Positions 10,552 to 18,386 of a stretch of DNA of 64,000 nt are shown here, piece after piece. A program made the translations under genes and the position numbers. Under the pieces are notes generated by a model. That model worked only from the letters and a program-made list of their open reading frames with translations, had not been told where the DNA came from and searched no databases. Position 1 is the stretch's first letter. Every line of letters begins with the position of its first letter. The stretch comes from an uncultured Caulobacter sp. Lineage in GTDB: Bacteria; Pseudomonadota; Alphaproteobacteria; Caulobacterales; Caulobacteraceae. The stretch covers positions 1-64,000 of the forward strand of contig CAJYMH010000019.1 in assembly GCA_913776195.1 (NCBI GenBank). Direction: 5' to 3'.

Positions 10552-10965
10552 ATGACCATGATCGACGACGCCGAAGAGCCCCTGTTCGAGGAGGGCGGCT
10601 ATGACGTCGAGGACTGGACGCGCCTGAAGACCTTCGCCGGTGCGGTGGCGACGCTTGAGGACGTGCAGGCCAAGCGCGCCATCTTCGCCCTGGACGACAC
10701 CGAGAACGGCCGTCCGATCGACATGGACCTGCCTCAGCCGGTGATCTGGTGGGGCGAGGACGGCGAGGAGGCGGCGGTGGCCGTCCAGGCCGAGGCGCAC
10801 GAGACCGAGGACGGCGAGACAATGGAGGTTCTCGGCCTAGTCATGCCGGACGGCGGCGGCGCGGTGGCGCTGTTGGAGGATGTGGATTTGGTTGACGACA
10901 GCGACCCAGTCTGGCGCGAGCTGGTCACCGCCGCCATTGGCGATGAGGACGGGGAAGAGGACTGA
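10552..10965 (+). CDS. Acidic hypothetical protein
   Basis: A 137-aa protein rich in Asp and Glu, starting MTMIDDAEEPLFEEGGYDV and ending GDEDGEED. It has no signal peptide, membrane segment or cysteine. There are conserved-looking patches (VEDWTRLKTFAGAVATLEDVQ, DMDLPQPVIWW), but I do not recognise the family. An ATG at 10558 is an alternative start. It lies 74 nt after thiS on the same strand and is followed by convergent genes. High third-position GC supports it being a real gene. Confidence 0.65.
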   Translation: MTMIDDAEEPLFEEGGYDVEDWTRLKTFAGAVATLEDVQAKRAIFALDDTENGRPIDMDLPQPVIWWGEDGEEAAVAVQAEAHETEDGETMEVLGLVMPDGGGAVALLEDVDLVDDSDPVWRELVTAAIGDEDGEED

Positions 10966-10971
10966 GCGCCG

Positions 10972-11265
10972 CTACTTGGGCCGGGCTAGGCAGACGTCCA
11001 TCAGAACGCCGGACAGATAGGCCTGGCCCTCGGTGATGAGCTCCAGGTCGTCGTCGAGGACACAGGCGGCGCCGACCTTAAGCGCCACTCTGGCGAACTT
11101 GGAAGTGGGTAGAGCCCCGAGGATATTGAACTCGCCAGCCGTGCAGTCGTCACCGTCAGCGATGTTTACGATAGGACCAAGCTGCATTTCCTGCTCGCTG
11201 ATCCACTGGTTCAGTTCGGGCAAGCTGTAGGTCTTTTTCGCCCCGACAATATGGGTGTCGGCCAT
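10972..11265 (-). CDS. Hypothetical protein downstream of orphan lipoprotein
   Basis: A 97-aa protein (starts MADTHIVGAKKTYSLPELNQ) without signal peptide or membrane segment, with three cysteines (DDCTAG, AACVLD, DVCLA). I do not recognise the family. Its ATG overlaps the stop of the upstream lipoprotein gene by 1 nt (TAATG), so the two are translationally coupled. Base composition is visibly lower in GC than the flanking genes, and codon use is less biased, which suggests it came in with the lipoprotein gene. Confidence 0.65.
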   Translation of the reverse strand: MADTHIVGAKKTYSLPELNQWISEQEMQLGPIVNIADGDDCTAGEFNILGALPTSKFARVALKVGAACVLDDDLELITEGQAYLSGVLMDVCLARPK

Positions 11266-12221
11266 TAGTAGCTTTCCTTTCCAGTGAGGGGGGCGAGCTT
11301 GGCCACGGTTTCATCAAACTTGGCTTCAGCCAGAATGTTCTGATGAACCCAGACGCGGATGCGTCCAACCTTGGCGTCCTTGTCCGGCGAAGCGCCCAGG
11401 GCCGTGATGGAGGCGTCGAGCTGGGGGTCATCCAGCGCCTTGATCACCTCGTCGATCTTGGCGGCGTCCAGGGCTCCGATGTCCCGCAGCAGCGCGCCCT
11501 TTCGCGTCGCGAGCGGTCCCTGAAGTTCGACCATGTACGCCACATCGAGTTTCTTCTGCTTCTCCTCAGCGTCCGCTACGGCGGTGCTGGTGAGCTTCTG
11601 AATGGCCTGATCCAGGCGAGCTTGTTCTTCAACCCGTCGAACGTCAGCGATAGCTTCAGGCAAGGAGTACTGCTCGGCGCTGAGGCGCAGCTTTTCGACG
11701 ATGCGAGTCTTGGCCTCGGCCCGTGCGCCGTCCATGGAGGCCAGAACCGCGCTGAGCGCCTTATCGATGAACAGGTCCTTGCTGACTGAGGCCTGTCCGC
11801 CGGCGACGACCGCCGAGCCGGCGGCCAGGGCTCTGCGGGCCTCGTTGCCCGAGACCACCGAGATGCCGTTCATCAGCAGAATAGCGATGTTGCCGCCGAA
11901 GGCCGTACCCTTGGCTTCCTGGGAGAGGCGTGTGCGGAATTCCTCATAGCGGGCGTCGGCGGAGCTCATGTAGAGCGCGGTGATCATGTTCCGATACTGG
12001 ACGCGGGTTAGCCCGTCGCGACAGACGGGAGGCCGCTCGCCGCTGGAGCAGTTGTCCTTGAGGGCGAAGAAGGTCTTGTAGACCGTGTCTTCCGGGTAGG
12101 TGGCGACGTAGTTGACGCGGTCCCTGACCGGAATGACGGGTTCAGCTGACCCTCTCAACGAGGTGCAGCCCGCCGTCGCCAGCAGCCCGAGCATGACGAC
12201 GAGCGTGCGCGCCTGACGCAC
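11265..12221 (-). CDS. Orphan lipoprotein with long helical domain
   Basis: A predicted lipoprotein of 318 aa. A GTG at 12221 gives a compact signal peptide (VRQARTLVVMLGLLATAGC) with a lipobox LATAGC and the acylated Cys at residue 19; an upstream TTG at 12263 would push the signal inside the protein. The mature part is mostly charged and helical (for example DVRRVEEQARLDQAIQKL) with one hydrophobic stretch around GGNIAILLMNGISVVSGNEARRALAAGSAVVAGG. The NCSSGERPPVC segment could form a disulfide. No family recognised. It is coupled with the 97-aa gene and lies between thiS and thiG in a lower-GC stretch. Confidence 0.7.
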   Translation of the reverse strand: MRQARTLVVMLGLLATAGCTSLRGSAEPVIPVRDRVNYVATYPEDTVYKTFFALKDNCSSGERPPVCRDGLTRVQYRNMITALYMSSADARYEEFRTRLSQEAKGTAFGGNIAILLMNGISVVSGNEARRALAAGSAVVAGGQASVSKDLFIDKALSAVLASMDGARAEAKTRIVEKLRLSAEQYSLPEAIADVRRVEEQARLDQAIQKLTSTAVADAEEKQKKLDVAYMVELQGPLATRKGALLRDIGALDAAKIDEVIKALDDPQLDASITALGASPDKDAKVGRIRVWVHQNILAEAKFDETVAKLAPLTGKESY

Positions 12222-12333
12222 GAGTGCTCTTGATCCGTGTTGCAAAACCAGCCCCGCGATCAACCTTCACAACAAGGATGCACAATCAAAGGTGGTTTGA
12301 AAGTGCTAATACAACTGTGTTCGCCGATTGCCG

Positions 12334-14706
12334 CTATTTGCTAGGAGTCAGCGTGATCAACGTCTCCGCATCTCGCTCGACGGCCGCGCGGGTGTAGCGC
12401 AGGGGGACATAGTCACCGGCGGCCCAAAGCGGAAACAGGTCTCGATAGTGGGGGTTGAACGGATCGCCTGACTGACCCGGTGAGTTGATCGCCATGGAAT
12501 TGTCCCAGCCGCCCACGTCGATCACCAACCGCACCGTGGCCCCGGCTGTCAGGCGAAAATCACTGAAGCGATAGCCGGCGGCGTGCGGGGTCGAGCCGGA
12601 GCCTGGCACCTGCAGCGGACCGACGCTCATCTGTTCGGCGGTCTGCTTGTCGGCCAGGACGGCGGCGGCGGGCTCGAAGCGGGCCTGATGCAGGCGGCCC
12701 CAGCGCCACGCATTCATGTCCGGACCCAGGCGCGTGGTCAGCTCATCCAGGGCGGGCGGCAGGCTTTTCAGCAGGATCTGCGCGCGCTCGGCGGCGGACA
12801 TCTCCTCCAGGGTGGAGAGGATGGCGTGTTGCGTGGGGATGCCCATGGCGAGGCGAGCCTGGGGAGCCAAGGCTTCGATCAGGGTCGGAGCCATGTGCTT
12901 GACCGCCCAGACCTCGGCGATGGCGGCGGGGACGCTGTCGACGGCCATGTCGGCGTTCCAGCCCCGCATGAGGTCGATGGCCCGCTGTACCCGGGGATCG
13001 GGCGACGAGAGACCGGCCAAGAGGGCGGTCAGGCGGCGGGAATTGACGCTGATGCTGTCGCCCTGCAGCGCCATGGAGTCGGCCAATGTGCTCTTCGGCT
13101 TGGCGGACAGCACCTCCGTGATGCGGTCGATGCGCGAGCGGTCGCCGTATTCGAAGGCCAGGCGACGCTCCTCATTCGGATAATCCGCCGGGATGTTCAT
13201 CTCGTTGGCGGTGGCGAAGAACCCGGCCTTGGGGTCCTTGACCCAGGGCAGCGCGCCCGCGAGCTGGAAGCCGTCCCATTCGTAGCGGCCGTCGCCGGGC
13301 ACGGGAAGCAGGCCGTCCCAGTTCTTGCGGACCGGGGTGAGGCCCGAGGCGGCCCACCCGGTCGTGCCGCCGGTGTCGGCGTAGATCAGGTTCAGGGACG
13401 GCGCGCCCCAACGGTGACTGGCCTTCTCGAAATCGCTCCAGCTCTTGGCGCCCCACAGCCAGGAGGAGGCGAAATAGCCTGACATGCCGGGCTCGTTCCA
13501 AACGGTGCGCAGGGCGAAGGCGCGGTTCCTGGCGGCGTCGGCGTGGAGCAGGGGGCCGTGGCGGGTGAAGCGCAGCTCGACCTCGCGCGGGGCTTGGCCC
13601 TTAACGTCGATGGTCTCGCGGACCACCTTCATCGGCTCCCAGCCGTCCTTGTAGCGATAGCGGTCGCCGTCGATCTGGTAGGCGTAGAGGTCTTCCTGAT
13701 CGATGGCGAAGATGGTCAGACCGAAGGCGGCCTTCCCGTTGTGGCCGAAGGACACGCCGGGTGCGGACGGTTCGCCCGAGCCGATGATCGACAGGCCCGG
13801 CGCCTCCACATGAGCGATGTAGCGCAGGGAGGGGGCCCCGACCGCGCGGTGGGGGTCGTTGGCCAGGATTGGGCGGCCGCTGGCGGTGCGGGAGCCGGCG
13901 ATCACCCAATTGTTGGAGCCCTCTGCAGTGATGCGGTCGGCTGTCTCGGCGAAGTCTAGCGGCGCGGCGGCGACCTTGGTCTTCATGGGATCGAAGCTGA
14001 CCGTGGCGGTCCCTAGAAGGTAATCCTTCAGCACGTCAGCCGGAACGTCACAGGGATCGAGGCCTTCGGGGCGGATCAATTCGTGGGCGGGCTCCAGGCG
14101 ACGACGCAGACGCTCGGCCTTGTCGCCGCCGGCGCACAGGGTGCGGGCGCGGGCCAGCTCCTGCACCGCGTTGGAGACCAGCGCGTGGCTGCGGATGCGC
14201 AGGACGTCCTCGGCGGACCAGGCCTCCGGCTGGCTGGCGGTGAGGCCGAACTCAAGGGGCAGGGGCTTCGTCCCGGCCCGGACCTCGGCCACATAGGCGT
14301 TTATCCCGGCGGCGAAGGCTTCGACCGCCGTCCTGGCGTCGGGGCCGTAGGCGGCCCATTCGTCTGCCATATCGCCGCGATAGAGGAACAGGCGCGCGGC
14401 GCGGTCCTGCTCGACATAGGACGGGCCGAAGCTGGCGGAGAGGCGGCCCAGACCGCGCTTGCGCCACAGGTCGATTTGCCAGAGCCGGTCGCGGGCGGCG
14501 TTCCAACCTTGCAGGAAGAAGGCGTCTCGGGTGTTGCGGGCGTAGATGTGGGGGATGCCCCAGCGGTCGACGATCAGCTCCGCCGGTTGGGAAAGGCCGG
14601 CGACGCTGGCGCTCTCACGATGGACCGCGCTAGAGACCTCGGCGCAGGCCTGACCCGCGATGGCGGCGAGGACAGCCGCCATGGCCGTCGCTGTGATGAA
14701 GCGCAT
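12334..14706 (-). CDS. Penicillin acylase family (S45) amidohydrolase
   Basis: A secreted Ntn-hydrolase precursor of 790 aa. It starts with a signal peptide ([22 protein letters not shown]), followed by an alpha-chain region ([35 protein letters not shown]) and the beta-chain nucleophile at Ser264 in [11 protein letters not shown], where autocatalytic cleavage exposes the serine. Later motifs LANDPHRA and [14 protein letters not shown] are also typical. Known relatives hydrolyse acyl amides such as beta-lactams or acyl-homoserine lactones; the substrate here cannot be told. The start at 14706 is chosen because it begins the signal peptide; an in-frame ATG at 14736 is an alternative. It separates the orphan pair from thiG. 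Confidence 0.92.
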   Translation of the reverse strand: MRFITATAMAAVLAAIAGQACAEVSSAVHRESASVAGLSQPAELIVDRWGIPHIYARNTRDAFFLQGWNAARDRLWQIDLWRKRGLGRLSASFGPSYVEQDRAARLFLYRGDMADEWAAYGPDARTAVEAFAAGINAYVAEVRAGTKPLPLEFGLTASQPEAWSAEDVLRIRSHALVSNAVQELARARTLCAGGDKAERLRRRLEPAHELIRPEGLDPCDVPADVLKDYLLGTATVSFDPMKTKVAAAPLDFAETADRITAEGSNNWVIAGSRTASGRPILANDPHRAVGAPSLRYIAHVEAPGLSIIGSGEPSAPGVSFGHNGKAAFGLTIFAIDQEDLYAYQIDGDRYRYKDGWEPMKVVRETIDVKGQAPREVELRFTRHGPLLHADAARNRAFALRTVWNEPGMSGYFASSWLWGAKSWSDFEKASHRWGAPSLNLIYADTGGTTGWAASGLTPVRKNWDGLLPVPGDGRYEWDGFQLAGALPWVKDPKAGFFATANEMNIPADYPNEERRLAFEYGDRSRIDRITEVLSAKPKSTLADSMALQGDSISVNSRRLTALLAGLSSPDPRVQRAIDLMRGWNADMAVDSVPAAIAEVWAVKHMAPTLIEALAPQARLAMGIPTQHAILSTLEEMSAAERAQILLKSLPPALDELTTRLGPDMNAWRWGRLHQARFEPAAAVLADKQTAEQMSVGPLQVPGSGSTPHAAGYRFSDFRLTAGATVRLVIDVGGWDNSMAINSPGQSGDPFNPHYRDLFPLWAAGDYVPLRYTRAAVERDAETLITLTPSK

Positions 14707-14846
14707 GTTTGTTTCCCCCGAGGTCTTTTCTATCAAGACGCAGGCGAGCCCATATTCCGCCCGGCGTCGAGTCGTTGCGGACAGATTGCTGGATTCCTTT
14801 GATCTGGGCGGTTGTCCTGCTCGTCGGGGGGAGTAGAAACCGGGTC

Positions 14847-15641
14847 ATGAACGCTCACGCCCCCGCCGCCCAAGCCGATACCTGGACCGTCGCCGGTCGC
14901 ACCTTCAATTCGCGCCTGATCGTGGGAACGGGGAAGTACAAGGACTACGCCACCAACGCCGCAGCCGCGCGCGCGGCTGGGGCGGAGATCGTCACCGTCG
15001 CCGTGCGCCGGGTGAACCTGACCGATCCGAACCAGCCGATGTTGGTCGATTATGTGAAGCCGGACGAATTCACCTACCTGCCCAACACCGCCGGCTGCTT
15101 CACGGGCGAGGACGCGGTGAGGACCTTGCGCCTGGCGCGAGAGGCCGGCGGCTGGGATCTGGTGAAGCTGGAGGTGCTGTCGAACACGCCGCACCTGCTG
15201 CCCGACATGGAGGAGACCCTGCGGGCGCTGAAGCTGCTGATCTCCGACGGCTTCCAGGTGATGGTCTACTGCTCGGATGACCCGGTCTACGCCAAGAAGC
15301 TGGAAGACGCGGGCGCGGCGGCGATCATGCCGGCGGCGGCGCCGATCGGCTCCGGCCGCGGCATCCAGAACGTCCTGAACCTGGGATTGATCATCGAGCA
15401 GAGCACCGTGCCGGTCCTGGTGGATGCGGGCGTCGGCACGGCGTCGGACGCGGTGATCGCCATGGAGCTGGGCTGCGACGCGGTGCTGATGAACACCGCC
15501 ATCGCCGAGGCCAAGGACCCGATCCGCATGGCGGGCGCCATGAAGCACGCGGTGATCGCAGGCCGCGACGCCTATCTGGCGGGACGGATGGCCAAGCGCA
15601 TGTACGCCGATCCGTCCTCGCCGCTGTCTGGCCTGATCTAG
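14847..15641 (+). CDS. thiG: Thiazole synthase
   Basis: Forms the thiazole phosphate moiety of thiamine from 1-deoxyxylulose 5-phosphate, dehydroglycine and the ThiS thiocarboxylate, in a TIM barrel. The 264 aa include [13 protein letters not shown] near the N-terminus, the Schiff-base Lys in WDLVKLEVL, and the phosphate-binding region [20 protein letters not shown]. The start at 14847 is chosen because homologues begin just before the TWTVAGRTF segment; the ORF is open upstream but without family character. ThiS is about 4.4 kb upstream with unrelated genes between. The last codons overlap the convergent gene by 4 nt. Confidence 0.96.
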   Translation: MNAHAPAAQADTWTVAGRTFNSRLIVGTGKYKDYATNAAAARAAGAEIVTVAVRRVNLTDPNQPMLVDYVKPDEFTYLPNTAGCFTGEDAVRTLRLAREAGGWDLVKLEVLSNTPHLLPDMEETLRALKLLISDGFQVMVYCSDDPVYAKKLEDAGAAAIMPAAAPIGSGRGIQNVLNLGLIIEQSTVPVLVDAGVGTASDAVIAMELGCDAVLMNTAIAEAKDPIRMAGAMKHAVIAGRDAYLAGRMAKRMYADPSSPLSGLI

Positions 15642-16096
15642 TTCGCGGCCGCCTGGCGCGGCTTCATGTGCCACAAGGCGTTGACGATGACCCAGCGGTC
15701 GCCGAAGCGGCCGAGGTGGAAATAGTCGATGAACCACGGGGTCTCGACGCGGGCCATGGCGATGTTGGCGTCGACCTCGACCACACGCACCTGACGGTCC
15801 CACTTCTCCTTGGGAGTCTTCAGTGCTCCGTCGGCGGTGAGGGAGACCAGTTCGTCCTTGCTCATCCGGCGCAGGGGCAAGGTCTCGTCGCGGTCGGCGG
15901 TCTTGACCATGCGTTTGGCGAGGTCCGGGTGCAGGGCGCGGGCGACGCGGGCCGGGTCGCCTTCCAACTGACCATCCACATAATCGTAGGCCACGGCCTC
16001 GATCGCCTTGACGGTCTCCGGCGCCACCTGGGCGGGCGGAGCGGCGAGGGCGAACGTCGGCGCGGCCATGGCGGCGGCCAGGATGGTCTTGAACAT
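15638..16096 (-). CDS. Secreted NTF2-like (lumazine-binding type) protein
   Basis: A 152-aa protein with a signal peptide ([18 protein letters not shown]) and a single cystatin-like NTF2 domain: an N-terminal helix pair ([28 protein letters not shown]) and curved strands ending in [14 protein letters not shown]. Related proteins are annotated as putative lumazine-binding or nuclear transport factor 2 family, with no single known function. It is convergent with thiG (4-nt overlap) and is separated by 74 nt from the DsbA-like gene on the same strand. Confidence 0.8.
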   Translation of the reverse strand: MFKTILAAAMAAPTFALAAPPAQVAPETVKAIEAVAYDYVDGQLEGDPARVARALHPDLAKRMVKTADRDETLPLRRMSKDELVSLTADGALKTPKEKWDRQVRVVEVDANIAMARVETPWFIDYFHLGRFGDRWVIVNALWHMKPRQAAAN

Positions 16097-16170
16097 GCGG
16101 GGTTCCCTACTGAACGTGGGTCGGCGAATACACCGCCGCCCACGATCCCGCAGCTTAAACTTCCGACAGG

Positions 16171-16893
16171 TCAGCCGGCCTTCTGCTTGGCCTCGGCGAT
16201 GGCCTTCTTGAGGCCCTCGATGTCCGCGCCGCGCACGACGGTGTCGCCGACGAAGAAGGCGGGCGTTCCGTCGACGCCTAGCGCGACGGCCAGGTCATGA
16301 ACATCCTTGAGTTGCTGGGTAACGGCGGCGTTCTGGCCGTCCAGCTTGGCCTTGGCCACATCGACGCCGGCTTCCTTCAGCAGGCGATCAACGCCGGCGG
16401 CGTCCAGGGATTTCTCGGCCATGAAGCGGCCGTGGGCGTCCAGGTACTTGCCCTGAGCCTTAGCGGCGAGGGCGCCGCGGGCGGCGGTTTCCGATGCGGC
16501 GCCGAAGATCACGAATTCCTTGAAGACGAAACGGACGTCTGGATTTTCCTTGATCAGCTGGACCACGGCCGGGGTCGCGAGCTTGCAGAAGCTGCAGCGG
16601 TAATCGAAGAACTCGACCACGGTGACCTTGCCGTCGGGATTGGCGACGAAGTCACGCGGATCACGCTCTAGCGCTTGGCGATGCTGGGCGAGGGCGCCCT
16701 TCACCTTCTCGTTTGCGGCGGCCTGCTGGTTTTGCTCCAGCTTCTGGCTCATCTCGATGAGGATTTCGGGATGCTCCAGCAGGTAGGCGCGGACCTTTTC
16801 GCCGAAAGCCTTGTCAGCCTTGGGCTCGCCGCAAGCGGCGACGCTCAGGGCCAGGGTGGAGGTCAGGACGGCGGCGAACACGGTGCGGCGCAA
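16171..16893 (-). CDS. DsbA family thiol oxidoreductase, probable lipoprotein
   Basis: A 240-aa thioredoxin-fold protein with a lipobox-like signal (LALSVAAC, Cys21) and a DsbA-type active site CSFC (Cys100 and Cys103) in VEFFDYRCSFCKLATPAVVQ. An N-terminal helical region (AYLLEHPEILIEMSQKLEQNQ) precedes the domain, as in ScsC/Com1-like proteins, which is consistent with oligomerisation. The cis-Pro loop is GVDGTPAFFVGDTVVRGA. It probably forms or shuffles disulfides in periplasmic proteins. It lies 51 nt downstream of the M48 protease gene, a pairing seen in related genomes, so both are probably envelope quality-control factors. Confidence 0.92.
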   Translation of the reverse strand: MRRTVFAAVLTSTLALSVAACGEPKADKAFGEKVRAYLLEHPEILIEMSQKLEQNQQAAANEKVKGALAQHRQALERDPRDFVANPDGKVTVVEFFDYRCSFCKLATPAVVQLIKENPDVRFVFKEFVIFGAASETAARGALAAKAQGKYLDAHGRFMAEKSLDAAGVDRLLKEAGVDVAKAKLDGQNAAVTQQLKDVHDLAVALGVDGTPAFFVGDTVVRGADIEGLKKAIAEAKQKAG

Positions 16894-16944
16894 GGCGGAT
16901 TCTCCTAGTGACGCGTCCGGTCTAGACGGCGGAGGGGGCCAAGC

Positions 16945-18330
16945 CTAGCCCTCGCGGGCGATGCGCTTGAGGTCATCGTCAGACGGCTTGGACGCCAGGA
17001 CGATGTCGGTGGCGCGGCGCCAGTCGATGGTGTCCTTGGTCAGGTTCTCACGGGCGCGCATGGCAAAGACGCGAGCCTCCTGCAAAGCCCCCAGCGAGAA
17101 GTAGTACTCAGCGGTGGCAAGGCGCGCTTTGCCCGGCTCCTTCTGGGTGTCGTAGGCTTGGCCCAGCAGGCGCCAGGCGGTGGAGTTGCCCGGATCCTCG
17201 ACCAGGGAGCGTTTCAGCTCCGCGATGCCTTCATCGACCTTCTTGGAGTCTGGCATGTTGATCAGGGTCTGGCCGAGATTGGTGCGCAGCAGCGGCGCGT
17301 CCGGTTTCAGGGCCACGGAGCGGCGCTGAGGCTCCTCGGCCTCGGCGGTGCGGGCGAACTCGAACAGAATCTGGCCCTTCAGCTCCCACAGATAGGGGTT
17401 GTTCGGCTGTTCGGTCAGCAGGGCGTCCACCAGGCGGATGGCCCGGTCGGGCTCCTTCATCTGGTAGTAGGCGATCGCGCGGGCGTAGCGGGCCGGGTAG
17501 GAGGCGTCGGTCTCTTTGTAACGGATCAGCGACAGCTGCGGGTTGATGAACCCGTCCAGCTTGGCCTTCATGATCTCGTGCTTGGCCACGTCGTCAGGAC
17601 TGTCCACGGCGTCGTAGTGGGACAGCTTCTCCACGCGGCCGCGCAGGGCCTCGATCCGGTCGGACGACAGGGGGTGGCTTCGGAAATAGGCGAAGCGGCG
17701 GCTTTCGTCGAAGACCTCCTGGTAACGGAAGTTGTCGAAGAACTCGACGAGGCCGCGGCCGGACTGGCCGGTCTTCTCCAGCAGAGTGGCGCCGGCCTGG
17801 TCGGCGCGGCTTTCCTGCTCGCGGCTGTAGCCCAAGGCGCCAAGCGTGCCGAAATAGCTGGCGTTGCCGGCCAGGATGGCGCCCGCGTCGGGGGCGCCGG
17901 CCAGGGCGGCCAGAACGCCCAGGCCCATGGTCAGCAGCATGGGCTTGAGGCCCGCGCGCTGCATTTCGCCGCGACGGAAGGAGTGCCCGCCCTGAAGGTG
18001 GCCGATTTCGTGGGCGATGACGCCGCGCAGCTGGTTGGGGTTCTCAGACTGCAGGATCAGGCCGGTATAGACGCCCATAACGCCTGGCCCGGCGAAGGCC
18101 TGCAGGTCCTTGCCGCCCACCAGCAGGATCTCGACGCTGTTGGGGTCCATACCCGCCGCGGCGAACAGCGGCTTGGAATCCTCCAGCAGGATCTCCTCGA
18201 TTTCCGTGTCGCGGATCAGGGACACGCCCTGCTGGGCGCTGGCGGCGGCCGGAAGGATGGATCCGGCCGCGACCACGGCGGCGAGCGCGATACTGAGAAG
18301 GCGACGGGCGGGCCGCGCAAGCGACGTCAT
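16945..18330 (-). CDS. Periplasmic M48 family metalloprotease with TPR repeats
   Basis: A BepA-like zinc metalloprotease of 461 aa. A signal peptide ends around ALAA..ASAQQ; the M48 catalytic motif is HEIGH (residues 107-111) in LRGVIAHEIGHLQGGHS, with the third zinc ligand Glu in SREQESRADQAGATLLEKTG. The C-terminal half (from about residue 270) contains tetratricopeptide repeats (ARAIAYYQMKEPDRAIRLVDALL, RLLGQAYDTQKEPGKARLATAEY). Known relatives assemble or degrade outer-membrane proteins. It is followed closely by the DsbA-like gene, in line with a role in envelope protein folding. Confidence 0.93.
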   Translation of the reverse strand: MTSLARPARRLLSIALAAVVAAGSILPAAASAQQGVSLIRDTEIEEILLEDSKPLFAAAGMDPNSVEILLVGGKDLQAFAGPGVMGVYTGLILQSENPNQLRGVIAHEIGHLQGGHSFRRGEMQRAGLKPMLLTMGLGVLAALAGAPDAGAILAGNASYFGTLGALGYSREQESRADQAGATLLEKTGQSGRGLVEFFDNFRYQEVFDESRRFAYFRSHPLSSDRIEALRGRVEKLSHYDAVDSPDDVAKHEIMKAKLDGFINPQLSLIRYKETDASYPARYARAIAYYQMKEPDRAIRLVDALLTEQPNNPYLWELKGQILFEFARTAEAEEPQRRSVALKPDAPLLRTNLGQTLINMPDSKKVDEGIAELKRSLVEDPGNSTAWRLLGQAYDTQKEPGKARLATAEYYFSLGALQEARVFAMRARENLTKDTIDWRRATDIVLASKPSDDDLKRIAREG

Positions 18331-18386
18331 CCAAGATACTCCAGACCGCGCCCCCGCGCGCCCGCCACCAAGTTAAGCACGCTGGC

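Noticed and set aside
12334-14706. Beta-lactam resistance role for the penicillin acylase family gene
   Set aside because: The family also includes acyl-homoserine lactone and other amide hydrolases; sequence alone does not give the substrate and neighbouring genes do not help.
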